Source: JAHJQZ01 sp963676075
GTDB lineage: Bacteria > Pseudomonadota > Alphaproteobacteria > Rhizobiales > Devosiaceae
Assembly (NCBI GenBank): GCA_963676075.2
Contig: CAXXNZ010000024.1
Coordinates: forward strand, 84,106 to 148,105
DNA: 64,000 bases
Reading direction: 5' to 3'
Shown here: piece after piece, positions 48,817-58,834 of the stretch
Position numbering within the stretch: the stretch's first letter is position 1
Layout: each line of letters opens with the position of its first letter
Notes under the pieces: model-generated
What the model was told of the DNA's origin: nothing
What the model saw: only the letters and a program-made list of their open reading frames with translations
The model's database searches: none
Made by a program: the position numbers and the translations under genes

Positions 48817-49916
48817 TGACGTGGAATTGGCAACACGAAGATTGGCCTAAATTCAGCTACGATCCGAAGGTCATAGACGCCCAGGAGCGAACTTTCCTCC
48901 TGGAGTCCGGTGCATTTGTCGGCGCGTACCGGCACATGTCGTCTGATGATCGGGAATCCCTACGGATTGAGCTCATCAGCGACGAGGCTGTTAAAACCTC
49001 AGCAATCGAAGGCGAAATCCTCAACCGGGATTCGGTGCAGTCTTCCTTGCGCAATCAGCTAGGACTTGGGCCAGAGCATCCAAATGTGCAGCCGAAGGAA
49101 CGTGGCATCTCCGAGATGATGCTGGACCTTTACAGCAACTTTGCCGAGCCACTAACAGAGAAAACTTTATTCGATTGGCATCGTATGTTGCTCGGATCAG
49201 ATCAAACCCTTCAGATCATCGGCGGTTGGCGCACGCATGCCGAGCCGATGCAGGTTGTCTCTGGACCTGACTACAAACGTAAGGTCCATTTCGAGGCGCC
49301 ACCGTCAGATCGCGTGCCCGAAGAAATGGGTCGTTTCATTGGCTGGTTCAACGACACTGCACCAAACGACACATCGTCTTTGTCCGCGCTTATCCGTGCG
49401 GGGATCGCGCATCTTTGGTTCGAGTGCATTCATCCCTTTGAAGATGGCAATGGACGCATCGGTCGCGCCATCTCGGAAAAGGCACTGGCCCAAAGCCTTG
49501 GTCAGCCGAGCTTGATTGCCCTTGCCTATGCCATCGACCACAAACGCAAAGACTACTACGCAGCGCTTGAGCGCAACAACAAGGACATCGAGATCACCGA
49601 TTGGCTGCGGTATTTTGCCAGAACGGTGCTCGAAGCCCAGGACGCGACCACGCGCCGTGTGGAATTCTACCTCGGAAAAGCGCGCTTCTACGATCGCTTC
49701 CGCGACCAGCTAAACGAGCGTCAGGCCAAAGTGATTGCGCGGATGTTCCGAGAAGGCGCAGATGGCTTCGAAGGAGGTTTATCGGCTGAAAACTATATCA
49801 GCATAACCGGCACGTCCCGAGCCACCGCAACGCGCGATCTGCAAGACCTTGTCAGCAAAGGAGCTTTGAAGCGGACGGGGGAATTGCGCCATACACGGTA
49901 TCATTTGCCGTCATAA
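48816..49916 (+). CDS. Fic-family protein with inhibitory helix and C-terminal winged helix
   Basis: 366 residues. N-terminal DUF4172-type region with the built-in inhibitory motif TSAIEG (T61-G66), matching (S/T)xxxE(G/N). The Fic core motif HPFEDGNGRIGR (H206-R217) is complete, so transfer of AMP from ATP to a target hydroxyl is expected when inhibition is relieved. The C-terminal 80 residues form a winged helix (ISITGTSRATATRDLQDLVSKGAL). Operator-like repeats in its promoter suggest autoregulation. Position between PIN and OLD/helicase genes hints at a defence or stress role, though many such Fic proteins are of unknown target. Confidence 0.92.
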   Translation: MTWNWQHEDWPKFSYDPKVIDAQERTFLLESGAFVGAYRHMSSDDRESLRIELISDEAVKTSAIEGEILNRDSVQSSLRNQLGLGPEHPNVQPKERGISEMMLDLYSNFAEPLTEKTLFDWHRMLLGSDQTLQIIGGWRTHAEPMQVVSGPDYKRKVHFEAPPSDRVPEEMGRFIGWFNDTAPNDTSSLSALIRAGIAHLWFECIHPFEDGNGRIGRAISEKALAQSLGQPSLIALAYAIDHKRKDYYAALERNNKDIEITDWLRYFARTVLEAQDATTRRVEFYLGKARFYDRFRDQLNERQAKVIARMFREGADGFEGGLSAENYISITGTSRATATRDLQDLVSKGALKRTGELRHTRYHLPS

Positions 49917-50054
49917 GGAAGTGCTGATTGATAGCGGAAGAAGATATGGGCGCTCCTTTTGAAAAGGCGCTGGTGTTATTTAATGAATCGACTAGTATTA
50001 TTGAATGAATATGTATATGAGTAATTCGCCGAGAACTCTGGAAGCGGCTTTCAA

Positions 50055-52169
50055 ATGGAACTAAAATGCGCGGAAATAACTAACTTTCGTCGCTTGGATG
50101 GCGTGAAGTTGGAGTTTGGGGACAAAGAAACTATCTTTGTTGGCCCAAACAATAGCGGGAAAACTTCAGCAACAAGTGTCTTTCGTTGCTTCTTAGGCAG
50201 AAGGGCATTTAACATCTACGATTTTCCACTGGCTAGGCTCGCAGAGATTGATGCGTTCAATCCAGACGGGCTTGACCTGGATACAGACGATTTACCGGTA
50301 CTTCCGTTCATCCAACTAGATTTGTGGTTTTCGCTAGAAGCTGAGTCCGTTGAGTTTGCACGCGTTGTCTCTCTGCTTTCCGAGCTTGATGAGGAGACGG
50401 CTACGGTAGGTATCGGCTGTACGCTATCAGTTATCGATCCGGCGGTGCTGTGGCGTGACTATACCCAGATGTATCCGGCGAACGAAAATGGCGAACGAAA
50501 GCTAACGCTCAGTGAGTTCCTCGCGCTTGAAGGGCACCTGAAGCGCTATTTTTCAGTGGAATACGCCTCCCTTATGGAAGGCGATGATGGCGTCATTCGC
50601 CATCCAATATCTCCTTCCGAAGGAAATCGCACGCTGCATTCGTTGCTGAGAGTCGACTTCGTCGATGCTCAGCGCAATATCCAGGATGACGAAGAAAACA
50701 GTCGTGGTAGCAAGCTATCAGCGGCTTTCGCGGCGTTCTACAAGGCTAATTTAAGGCAGTTGGAGGCTGGTGATGAAGCTGTCCGGATTGTGGAAGAAAA
50801 CAACAGAAAGCTCACCGAACATTACAGCGAAAGCTTCGACGAACTCATGGGAATCCTCAAGAATCTTGGAGTTCCGTCAGCCAATGAGCGGGAGTTGGAG
50901 ATCAGATCGATACTCGGTGCCGAGGAGGCACTGAAGGGTACAACAGACCTGTTTTACAAGGATAAGGGTAGCGCTCTTTCCCTGCCTGAGGCGTACAACG
51001 GGCTCGGTTTCAAGAACTTGGTTCTGATGGCAATCCAAATGCGGGATTTCCAGATGCAGTGGGCGAACACTGAGGAGGAGCGCCCACTTTGTCATGTAAT
51101 CTTTGTCGAAGAACCGGAAGTGCACCTGCACGCCCAAGTGCAGCAAACCTTTGTCTCCAACATGTGGGCGATATTGAATGATTTGTCCGAGCAAGAAGGA
51201 ATTGCACCGCAACTAGTGGTGACTACGCATTCATCGCACATTTTAAACTCCGTCGACTTTGGAAAGGTCAGGTACTTTCGACGCTGTCGTAGGGCAGACG
51301 AAGACCCGGATACTTATCCCCTCCTATCTATATCCGAAGTACATAACCTCGGTGATTTTCGTCCGACGGAACCGGATGACCAGGACGAAGAAGGTGAAAT
51401 GTCGGCCAATGATGCGCTGAATTTTCTCAAGCGATACATGACTCTAACCCATTGCGATCTAATGTTTGCGGACGCCGCAATTCTGATTGAGGGAACAGTC
51501 GAGCGGTTGCTGTTGCCTGCAATGATTAGGCAGATTGAGCCGAACCTTAGTCGCGCATATCTGACGATTCTAGAAGTGGGTGGAGCTTATGCTCACGTGT
51601 TCGCCGAACTGATGCGGTTCCTGCACATTCCATATTTGGTTGTGACGGACATTGATGCGGTAAAAGCGCCAGAGGGTGGAGGAAGGCCAAAAGCATGTCG
51701 TGCCGACGATGAGAATGCCGTGACGTCAAATACTGTGCTAAAGGCGTTTTTCGATGGGAAGAAGTCCATCGTTGATTTGGTCGGTGTGACGCCCGAAGAG
51801 CAAATTCAGGAAGACGGCAATCGGTTTGTTACTTTTCAAAGGCCGCAAGCCATCGCGCATGGTGGTGCTTCTCTCTTGCTACATGGCCGAACACTGGAGG
51901 AGGCATTTATATACGAAAACCTATCTGCCTTTGGTGTCGGCGGTTCTCTCTTCGACCTCTCGTTGCCGAACGGTGCCAATGAGATCGGTCAGTTTGTGTT
52001 TGACCTCGTGAGGCGCTCCACATTCAAGAAGACAGAGTTCGCACTCGGCATCTTGGCTGGCGGTGAGGAGGCATGGGCAACCCCTGCTTACATTGCAGAA
52101 GGGCTGTCATGGCTTGCGCAGAGGCTTGAAGTGAAAAATGAAGAGGCACCAGGCGAAAATGGTGCATGA
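50055..52169 (+). CDS. OLD-family ATP-dependent endonuclease, GajA-like
   Basis: 704 residues. N-terminal AAA/ABC-type ATPase with Walker A FVGPNNSGKTSA (29-40), a split central region, and the signature/Walker B part VIFVEEPEVHLHAQVQQ, followed by VVTTHSSHIL. The TOPRIM nuclease domain follows with the glutamate of AAILIEGTVERLLLPAM and the acidic motif LVVTDIDAVKAP. In Gabija, GajA of this type cuts DNA and works with the GajB helicase; a UvrD-like helicase gene overlaps its end here. It is longer than the Bacillus GajA I remember (just under 600 residues), and class-2 OLD/UvrD pairs in general are an alternative name. The upstream 138 bp are A+T-rich and hold the promoter. Confidence 0.88.
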   Translation: MELKCAEITNFRRLDGVKLEFGDKETIFVGPNNSGKTSATSVFRCFLGRRAFNIYDFPLARLAEIDAFNPDGLDLDTDDLPVLPFIQLDLWFSLEAESVEFARVVSLLSELDEETATVGIGCTLSVIDPAVLWRDYTQMYPANENGERKLTLSEFLALEGHLKRYFSVEYASLMEGDDGVIRHPISPSEGNRTLHSLLRVDFVDAQRNIQDDEENSRGSKLSAAFAAFYKANLRQLEAGDEAVRIVEENNRKLTEHYSESFDELMGILKNLGVPSANERELEIRSILGAEEALKGTTDLFYKDKGSALSLPEAYNGLGFKNLVLMAIQMRDFQMQWANTEEERPLCHVIFVEEPEVHLHAQVQQTFVSNMWAILNDLSEQEGIAPQLVVTTHSSHILNSVDFGKVRYFRRCRRADEDPDTYPLLSISEVHNLGDFRPTEPDDQDEEGEMSANDALNFLKRYMTLTHCDLMFADAAILIEGTVERLLLPAMIRQIEPNLSRAYLTILEVGGAYAHVFAELMRFLHIPYLVVTDIDAVKAPEGGGRPKACRADDENAVTSNTVLKAFFDGKKSIVDLVGVTPEEQIQEDGNRFVTFQRPQAIAHGGASLLLHGRTLEEAFIYENLSAFGVGGSLFDLSLPNGANEIGQFVFDLVRRSTFKKTEFALGILAGGEEAWATPAYIAEGLSWLAQRLEVKNEEAPGENGA

Positions 52170-54006
52170 ACCCACAGAAGCCGACAAGAAGATTTATGCC
52201 TGTTTGCAGGATGCCAAATCGTTTGCCGTCGTAGCAGGAGCAGGGTCTGGCAAGACCACCTCACTGATAGGCGCCTTGGATTTCGTTCGTGGCGAGTTTG
52301 GCAAAAATCTACGCAGAGACGGCCAGAAAGTTGCCTGCATCACGTACACCGAGAGAGCTTGCGGCGTCATCACGCAAAGACTGGATTTTGATTCACTGTT
52401 TGAGGTCTCAACGATCCATAGTTTTCTGTGGTCGCAAGTCGCTCGATACACGAAAGATATCCGAGAAGCGATAGCCCAATCGCTCATCCCGTCAAAGATT
52501 GAAAAATACGCCGAGAGAGATAATGGCGGCAACTCTCAACGAGCCAAGGATGCAAGACAGCGGATTGCTGAGTTGCATGACGCATTGGGGCGTTTAGGCG
52601 AGGTTCCCGCATTTGAGTATGACGATAATCAGTTCAGTGACTTTGGGAATGGACAAATTGGCCATGACGATGTGATTGAATTGGCTTCGCATTTGATCCT
52701 AACAAAACCTCTCCTTCGAAGGGTTATTGGGCAGCAATTCCCCTACATCTTTGTTGACGAGGCCCAGGACACATTTCCAAGGGTTGTAGAAGCCTTTAAT
52801 TCGGTGTGTGAGGCGGAGGGTTTGCCAATTGTGGGTTACTTCGGTGATCCCATGCAGCAGATTTATGAAACAGGCATTGGCGAGTTCGTTGGCCCTCCCG
52901 GTTTTGAGCCTATCGACAAAGAACAGAACTTCCGTTCGGGGACGTCCATCATCACACTCGCAAATGCGTTGCGGGAGGACATTCAGCAAGTACCAGGAGA
53001 AGAAAACGCTGAGATTCCTGGAAGCGTGTTCCTCGTCCTGATCGGTGCTGAACAACCAGAAGGGCCTCGCAACCGGTATACCGATCAGCAACTGGATCGT
53101 GCGCTTGTGCGATTTGATCAGGCCGTCGGTCAAATTGGGTGGGGGGAGCATAGCGAAGCAAAGCGGCTCTATCTTGTACATCAGATGATAGCCCGCCGAT
53201 TAGGTTTCCTGGATTTGCATCGCCTGTTCACCGGCACATACGCTTCGTCACGCATGCAAGACGAGTTTGAGGAAGGCTCAAACTTCCTAGTTAAGCCCTT
53301 CACAGACGCATTATGCCCTCTCATTCGCGCAGCAAAATCTAATGACAACAGGCGCTTGTTGGAGATCTTGCGCGACACAAGCCCGGCGTTTGATGTCAGG
53401 GGGCTTAATCGAGAACGCAGCCTAAAAGATATGCTGAGGCTCGCCAAAGAACTCGTCGCAGAACTGATAGATATTTGGGATTCTGGAACTGTTCGCGACG
53501 TGCTGATCTACGCAAAAGGACGGAACATTTGTCGCATATCCGATCGGCTAGAACACCACCTTGGCCGGGAACTTCGAACCGAAGAATACGATCCAGACGA
53601 GCATGCGCTCGAGAAGACCGATTGGCTTGCCGACGAGTATTTCTCGATGGGTACGCAAGGGTTGCTGGCATATGCGGATTTTGCCGCGGACAGTACGCCA
53701 TTTAGCACACAGCACGGAGTCAAGGGGGAAGAGTATGACGACGTATTGGTTGTTTTCGACGACGTTGAGGCCGGGTGGAACCTGTACAGCTTTACAAAAT
53801 TGTTAATTCCGTCGGTTGCTGGCGAGGGTACCGAGGGGCAGCTGCGGCGGTCAAAGAAGTTGGCGTATGTCTGTTTTACACGCGCGAGACGAAATCTGCG
53901 AATCATCCTGTTCTGTCCGAATCCGGAGGCCGCCAAGGCAGAGCTAGTTGAACAACAACTCTTCACCGCAGAGCAGATAAGTATCTTGAGCGAGTCTGCC
54001 GGGTAA
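52159..54006 (+). CDS. UvrD/Rep-like superfamily 1 helicase, GajB-like
   Basis: 615 residues from ATG 52159 (AGGCG upstream); ATG 52138 would add seven. Either start overlaps the nuclease gene, so the two are coupled. Helicase motifs: I GAGSGKTTS, II FVDEAQDTFPRV, III-type GDPMQQIYETG, IV QNFRSGTSII, V HGVKGEEYDDVLVV and VI YVCFTRARRNL. GajB of Gabija is a UvrD-like helicase that senses DNA ends or termini from phage replication and activates GajA. The pair forms a likely defence operon on the mobile island. Confidence 0.9.
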   Translation: MVHEPTEADKKIYACLQDAKSFAVVAGAGSGKTTSLIGALDFVRGEFGKNLRRDGQKVACITYTERACGVITQRLDFDSLFEVSTIHSFLWSQVARYTKDIREAIAQSLIPSKIEKYAERDNGGNSQRAKDARQRIAELHDALGRLGEVPAFEYDDNQFSDFGNGQIGHDDVIELASHLILTKPLLRRVIGQQFPYIFVDEAQDTFPRVVEAFNSVCEAEGLPIVGYFGDPMQQIYETGIGEFVGPPGFEPIDKEQNFRSGTSIITLANALREDIQQVPGEENAEIPGSVFLVLIGAEQPEGPRNRYTDQQLDRALVRFDQAVGQIGWGEHSEAKRLYLVHQMIARRLGFLDLHRLFTGTYASSRMQDEFEEGSNFLVKPFTDALCPLIRAAKSNDNRRLLEILRDTSPAFDVRGLNRERSLKDMLRLAKELVAELIDIWDSGTVRDVLIYAKGRNICRISDRLEHHLGRELRTEEYDPDEHALEKTDWLADEYFSMGTQGLLAYADFAADSTPFSTQHGVKGEEYDDVLVVFDDVEAGWNLYSFTKLLIPSVAGEGTEGQLRRSKKLAYVCFTRARRNLRIILFCPNPEAAKAELVEQQLFTAEQISILSESAG

Positions 54007-54131
54007 TCAGCCTAGAAAGAAGCGATCAGACTTCAGATTGCCGGTCAAACGGGCAGATCGTTTTGAGCTGCTGCCGGTTTGATGGACAGGCGGTTAGGCT
54101 TCCATAGCTTGTTCTTAGTATTGCATGGGGC

Positions 54132-55466
54132 TCAGATAGCCCATAGCCCTTGGTCGAGCAGTGCGGGATGTAGCGGAACATAGCGAAACTTTCCGCTCTT
54201 GATGGTCCCGGCATCTGGCAGCAAAGCGATGCACCTCACCCCGTCAATCTCTATGAAGTCCTGCTTTCGCAGTTGGCATACTTCGCCTGCCCGTGCACCT
54301 GTATAAGCGCAAATCCATGGCACCCATCTCTGAGCAGCCCGATTGAAGGCAGCGAAGTTATTGTTGACGCCCTGGGCTCGAAGAGCCGCCGACAGGATGC
54401 GACGCGCTTCTTCACTTGTGAACTGTTTGGGTCGGCTTGTCGTCCGCCGTTCGCCTTCCAGCCTCACCTTTGCAGGATTAATCGTAGGAGCAGACTGTCC
54501 GAGTTTGTTGAGTGCCAGTCTGCCCTGAGGCTCCATGCTATAGGTGTAGACCGTGCTGAGCGCCGCCCGGTGCTTCTTGATGAAGGTCGAGTGGATGATT
54601 GCTCCATCCCCGACCAGCTCTTCATGCCATCGGACGACATCCATATCCGTCACTTCGAGCGCCCGATCGTGACCTAGAAAGGTGATGAATTGCTCGATGA
54701 TGCTTCTGTAGGTCTTGATCGTCTGGCTTTTGGGCGCGCTCATCCGATTGGCCCAAATATCGGCCAACTGCGATAGGCTAGGTCCTTCCGCTTGGACTTG
54801 AGGCAACGAAGGCATAGCGGGCTCAAACGCTGGGAACCGCTCTCCCGCTTCATCCTTGCCATAGTCGCCCGATGCACGCCGCGTGAACAGGTCGATCAGT
54901 TCGTCCCCTACCCGATCAAACTCGACAAGCAATCGCTCAAACGTGACATCATCGACATTGAGATGGCGCTCGGCCAAAGCCCCTTCAACCCAACTTCCAA
55001 GGCGGTCTCGTGAGGACGATGGCGGAATCATCAGACTACGAAATGGCGAAGTGCGGTGTCGCTCTTCATCTTGTTGCCGCTCTGCACGGGCGAGCTTGTG
55101 TCCCTCCCAGATTTCCAATTGGCCCGGATTATCTTCGAGCACGCTTCTGATGGAGTGGTAGAGTTCCCCCGCTAACGCGACAATCTGCTTGTAGGTCAGG
55201 TTAGCTGGCCGCTGCTCCAAGCTCAGCCAAATCCGGTCGAACTCGGCTTGGACTTCATTCCCGAGACGCTTAGCCCGTGCTGGGTCTTTGGTTCGGAGCG
55301 AGACCTTGAGTTCTGCCCCAAGCGTCAATGTGCTTGGCAATCCATCGACGTTCACGATGACCTTCCGGCCTTTGGCGTCCTGCAACAGACGGGTTGGAAC
55401 CCGCTGCCGATACCAGTAGACGCCTGTGAACGGATGCTTGAATGGGGACGGCATAGACAGGACCAT
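54132..55466 (-). pseudogene. Truncated phage-type tyrosine integrase
   Basis: 444 codons from ATG 55466 (GAGGTGATCC upstream). N-terminal DUF6538-like start (PFTGVYWYRQRVPTRLL), a core-binding domain around 235-335, and the beginning of the catalytic domain: the first arginine in CAYTGARAGEVCQL and the lysine strand TIKSGKFRYVPLHP. The frame then ends at LLDQGLWAI; the box with HxxR, the second histidine and the tyrosine nucleophile are all missing, and I do not find them in another frame downstream. Intact homologues extend about 130 residues further. It marks the right end of the island. Confidence 0.75.
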
Positions 55467-55546
55467 GTGGATCACCTCTGTGTATCAACAGCGGCGGCAG
55501 AAAATCCAGCAAAATCCGATTGTTATGTCCTACCAACGAGATAGGA

Positions 55547-55577
55547 TGGCGCGCCCGAAGAGATATAGATGGGCACT
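55547..55577 (+). repeat. 31-bp direct repeat, copy 1
   Basis: Begins TGGCGCGCCCGAAGAGATAT and ends ATGGGCACT; identical 31 bases occur at 62898-62928 in the same orientation. It lies 80 bp upstream of the truncated integrase start, a usual place for an attachment site. Confidence 0.75.
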
Positions 55578-55745
55578 GCAATCATTGGGTAATTTCACTT
55601 GAGACTGCCTTGTGACGGGCGTTTCCTACCGCGAGTGATTCAGGGGCAAATCTTCATGGTCTTGCCAGGCAATGACGATGGATACTGACCACGGCTATCG
55701 CCTGCCACCATGCTGGACAGTGTCATCTGAAGTGGAGTGGCGCGT

Positions 55746-56822
55746 TCAGATCGCTTCGGGCCGGCCAGTCTTGAGGCTGCGCTCCACGGCAGCGCCGATG
55801 CTAGTTGCAACAAGAGCCGAGCGACCGTCGGGATAATGTCCTTTGAGATCAGCAACCGATCGTCCCGCGTCGATCGCTTCGAGCATGTCGAGGAAATAGG
55901 TCATCGACTGATAAACATAGCCTTCAAGATGGCGCCCATATATCGGGTGATCCCGCTCGAAGCCGCTGAAAGGGTTGGCAATGATGCCGCCGGGGTCGTC
56001 GGCATGAGCTGCGCGGTAGCCGCGGTCCTGGCTGTCGATCTCGACGATGCCCTGATTACCAACAAGGCGAATGCCCTGGCTGACGACCGATGGGAAGGAT
56101 TGGGGCAGGACCCAGCTCAAATCATAGGTGGCAACGAAGCCGCCGACATGATCGACGCGCACCTGGATGCTGTCCCAGGCGCCGGAAAGGCCGGCGGATT
56201 CGAGCCGTCCCTTGTGTCCCGACGCCAGCACCGTCACCGGCTGCAATCCGGTCATCCAATCGATCAGATCGTAAAAGTGCACGCCGAGGAACCACGAGGG
56301 CGAGCTTTTCGCCGCCCAGCCGTCGCGCCATTGCAGCGGCACGCCGATCCTGTCTTCCATATGGGCATAGGCGTAATGAAGGCGGCCGAGGCGGCCTGCG
56401 GTGATCTCGTCGCGCAGGCGCATGTGGGCCGGATCGAACCGCTTGTGAAAATCGACGTACAGCAGCCTTTTGGCCGCCTCCGCCTGTTCGACCAGTGCCG
56501 TTGCCCGGGCGAGATCGACATCGAGCGGCTTTTGCGTCAGCACATGCAGACCGCGCGACAGCGCCTCGGCGATGATGTCGGCATGCAGGTGGTCCGGCGT
56601 GGCGACGATCACGGCGTCGAGCCCGCAGGCCAGCATCTCCCGGTAATCGATAAAGCCGCGGACAGCGAACAGCTCCGTCTGGCGTTCGAGAAGGGCGGCA
56701 TCCTCATCGCACAGCGCGACGAGCTCGATCCGTCCCCTTTTGTGCTGCTCGCTGAAGACCCGTAGCATATGCGCGCCGTAGATGCCGCCGCCGACGATGC
56801 CGATACGCTTCACATCGGACAA
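55746..56822 (-). CDS. Gfo/Idh/MocA-family oxidoreductase
   Basis: 358 residues using TTG 56822 (GGAGCAGGGG upstream); GTG 56813 gives MKRIGIVGGGIYG and is an alternative. Rossmann motif GIVGGGIYGAHM near the N-terminus; the EKP motif reads TQKPLDVD (about 97-104); the catalytic GFO/IDH C-terminal half has a conserved histidine in SWFLGVHFYDLIDW. The family oxidises or reduces sugars, inositols and amino-sugar derivatives with NAD(P). In an operon with nagA- and nagB-like genes it probably modifies an amino sugar before the deacetylase/deaminase steps. Which reaction cannot be told. Confidence 0.88.
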   Translation of the reverse strand: MSDVKRIGIVGGGIYGAHMLRVFSEQHKRGRIELVALCDEDAALLERQTELFAVRGFIDYREMLACGLDAVIVATPDHLHADIIAEALSRGLHVLTQKPLDVDLARATALVEQAEAAKRLLYVDFHKRFDPAHMRLRDEITAGRLGRLHYAYAHMEDRIGVPLQWRDGWAAKSSPSWFLGVHFYDLIDWMTGLQPVTVLASGHKGRLESAGLSGAWDSIQVRVDHVGGFVATYDLSWVLPQSFPSVVSQGIRLVGNQGIVEIDSQDRGYRAAHADDPGGIIANPFSGFERDHPIYGRHLEGYVYQSMTYFLDMLEAIDAGRSVADLKGHYPDGRSALVATSIGAAVERSLKTGRPEAI

Positions 56823-56900
56823 TTGCTGTGCCCCTGCTCCTGGCTTCGCGCTGCTTGTGGTCGCAAAGCGCCAAATCTCTTGTCCGCACCGGCTCCGGCG

Positions 56901-57908
56901 TCAGGCGACCCCGCCGCCGTCGACGGAAACGACCCGGAGATCATTGTCCCAGGTGACGTCGCCGGGGTCGAGCGTGATGCCGTGATGGGCGAGGCTTTCC
57001 GCAATGGCCCGACGCGGGTTGTCGGACGCCATGCGGATCGCCGTTTCGAAATCGGCAATGTCCCAGGCGACGAGGTTGCGTACGCCGTCGTCCATGCGGA
57101 GGGCCGACCCGGCCAGTCCGACGCCGCCCGGATTGGCGACACGACCGGCTGCCGAAAGCTCGAGCTCCATGCCGGCAAACCGGTAGCGGCCCGGCGCCGA
57201 ACCAGCCCCGGACATCGCGTCGGTCACCAGAATGCTCCTGTCGGTGCCCTTGATGCGGACGAGCGCACCGAGCGCCTCTGGCGACATATGGTGGCCGTCG
57301 GCAATGAGCCCGGCGCTGAGGCGCGGTTCGGCCAGCTGGGCGAGAAGCGTGTTCTCGAGCTTGGGCAGGACCTGCGGCAATCCGTTGCCGAGATGGGTCG
57401 ACAGGCTCAGTCCGGCGTCGGCGGCAGCGCGGATCTCGCCAAAGCCGGCGGCGCTGTGACCGACCGAAATTGTCTTGCCCGCTGCCTTCAGCCTGCGGAT
57501 GGTCTCGAGCGCGCCGCGACGCTCCGGCGCCAGCGTCACGATGAGGATCGGACGATCCAGCATCCGTTCCAGATCGAGGACCGTGTCGAAATCGGGGTCG
57601 CCCATGGCCGATTGCGGATGGCAGCCGCAATAGCCCTCCTGTTCATTGAGGAAGGGCCCTTCAAGGTGGTAGCCGGGCACCATGGCCGGGCCGAGCCGGC
57701 TCGCCGACACCGCCGCATCGAGCGCCGAAAAGCGCGCGGTGAGCTCATGCGGCTCGGCCGTGATCAGCGTCGGCAGGCAGGCGGTGACCCCGCTCCGGCG
57801 CATGGCGCCAAACGCATGGTCCAGCGCCTCGGGCGTGATCGCGGTGTCGTTGAAATCGACCCCGGCATAGCCGTTGACCTGAAGATCGAGAAGTCCGGCG
57901 GTTTTCAT
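56901..57908 (-). CDS. N-acetylglucosamine-6-phosphate deacetylase-like protein (NagA)
   Basis: 335 residues, against about 380 for NagA: the start MKTAGLLDLQVNGYAGVDFN corresponds to the beginning of the TIM barrel, so the N-terminal strands of the small beta domain are absent. Metal and catalytic motifs remain: GYHLEGPFLN (E83), VGHSAAGFGE, STHLGNGLPQ, IADGHHMSP and the catalytic aspartate in LVTDAMSGAG. Expected reaction: removal of acetate from GlcNAc-6-phosphate or a related phosphorylated N-acetyl amino sugar. It is followed by the Gfo/Idh/MocA gene and preceded by the nagB-like gene. Confidence 0.85.
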   Translation of the reverse strand: MKTAGLLDLQVNGYAGVDFNDTAITPEALDHAFGAMRRSGVTACLPTLITAEPHELTARFSALDAAVSASRLGPAMVPGYHLEGPFLNEQEGYCGCHPQSAMGDPDFDTVLDLERMLDRPILIVTLAPERRGALETIRRLKAAGKTISVGHSAAGFGEIRAAADAGLSLSTHLGNGLPQVLPKLENTLLAQLAEPRLSAGLIADGHHMSPEALGALVRIKGTDRSILVTDAMSGAGSAPGRYRFAGMELELSAAGRVANPGGVGLAGSALRMDDGVRNLVAWDIADFETAIRMASDNPRRAIAESLAHHGITLDPGDVTWDNDLRVVSVDGGGVA

Positions 57909-57927
57909 GACGCCTCCTGACGCCTGC

Positions 57928-58665
57928 CTATTTGTTCAAAAGGCTGGCCGACTGGCCGTCGAGATAAAGGCTGCAGGCCGCGTGCTGCTGGACGATCGAG
58001 GCCGGGTGCAGATTGCTGACCGGTCCGTCCACAGTGTCCTTGACCGCCTGCGCCTTGCGCGCGTCGGGCACCGACAGGATGAGCTTTTTCGACTTCATGA
58101 TCTGGCGGATGGACATGGAGACGGCCTGCTCGGGCACGTCGTTTAAAGTCTTGAACCAGCCTTCGCCCATCTGCTGGCGCCGGCAGGCATCGTCGAGCGA
58201 GACGACAAGATAGGGAGCCTCGGTGTCAAAATCGGCCGGCGGATCGTTGAAGGCGAGGTGGCAGTTCTCGCCGATGCCGGCGAAGCACACATCGATCACT
58301 TCGCGGCCGATGCGGTCGCTGACGCGGGCGATCTCGGCCGGAAGATCGGCGGCGTCGCCATCGATGCCGATGAATTCGTGAAGAATGGCGACGCGCTCGA
58401 CGAAACGCTGCCTCAAATAGAGGCGGAAGCTGGCCGGGTGGGTCGGGGAGATGCCGACATACTCGTCGAGGTGGAAAACCGTGACCTTGGACCAGTCGAT
58501 GTCCTTTTCGATCAGCGCCTCGATCATCGAGAACTGGCTGGCGCCTGTGGCCAGGATGATGGCCGTGCGGCCCTTTGCGTCGATCGCATCCTTGATGGCG
58601 GCTGCGCCTTCGGCGGCAGCGGCGGCACCCAGCGCTTCGGCGCTGTCAAATATGCGAATATCCAT
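57928..58665 (-). CDS. Glucosamine-6-phosphate deaminase-like protein (NagB)
   Basis: 245 residues. NagB/SugP isomerase fold: phosphate-binding LATGASQFSMIEAL (residues 38-51), FHLDEYVGISPTHPASFR and the catalytic motif GIGENCHLAFNDPP (NagB has GIGxDGHIAFNEP), so the key histidine is kept. It would convert glucosamine-6-phosphate, or an analogue, to a ketose phosphate and ammonia. It is the first gene of the minus-strand operon and is divergent from the TRAP transporter with a 169-bp shared promoter region. Confidence 0.88.
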   Translation of the reverse strand: MDIRIFDSAEALGAAAAAEGAAAIKDAIDAKGRTAIILATGASQFSMIEALIEKDIDWSKVTVFHLDEYVGISPTHPASFRLYLRQRFVERVAILHEFIGIDGDAADLPAEIARVSDRIGREVIDVCFAGIGENCHLAFNDPPADFDTEAPYLVVSLDDACRRQQMGEGWFKTLNDVPEQAVSMSIRQIMKSKKLILSVPDARKAQAVKDTVDGPVSNLHPASIVQQHAACSLYLDGQSASLLNK

Positions 58666-58834
58666 AACTCACCTTTTTAAACCAGAATGTTCGTAAAGGC
58701 TAAGGCACCGATAGCAGACCTGTCAACGCGCCATGATACCAGCATGACTAATTTTGATCGCCAACGTTGTTAAATATTGACGCGCACCCGAAAAGCCGCC
58801 AACCTGCCCCCGGTTGACACGAAGGGAGATACCC

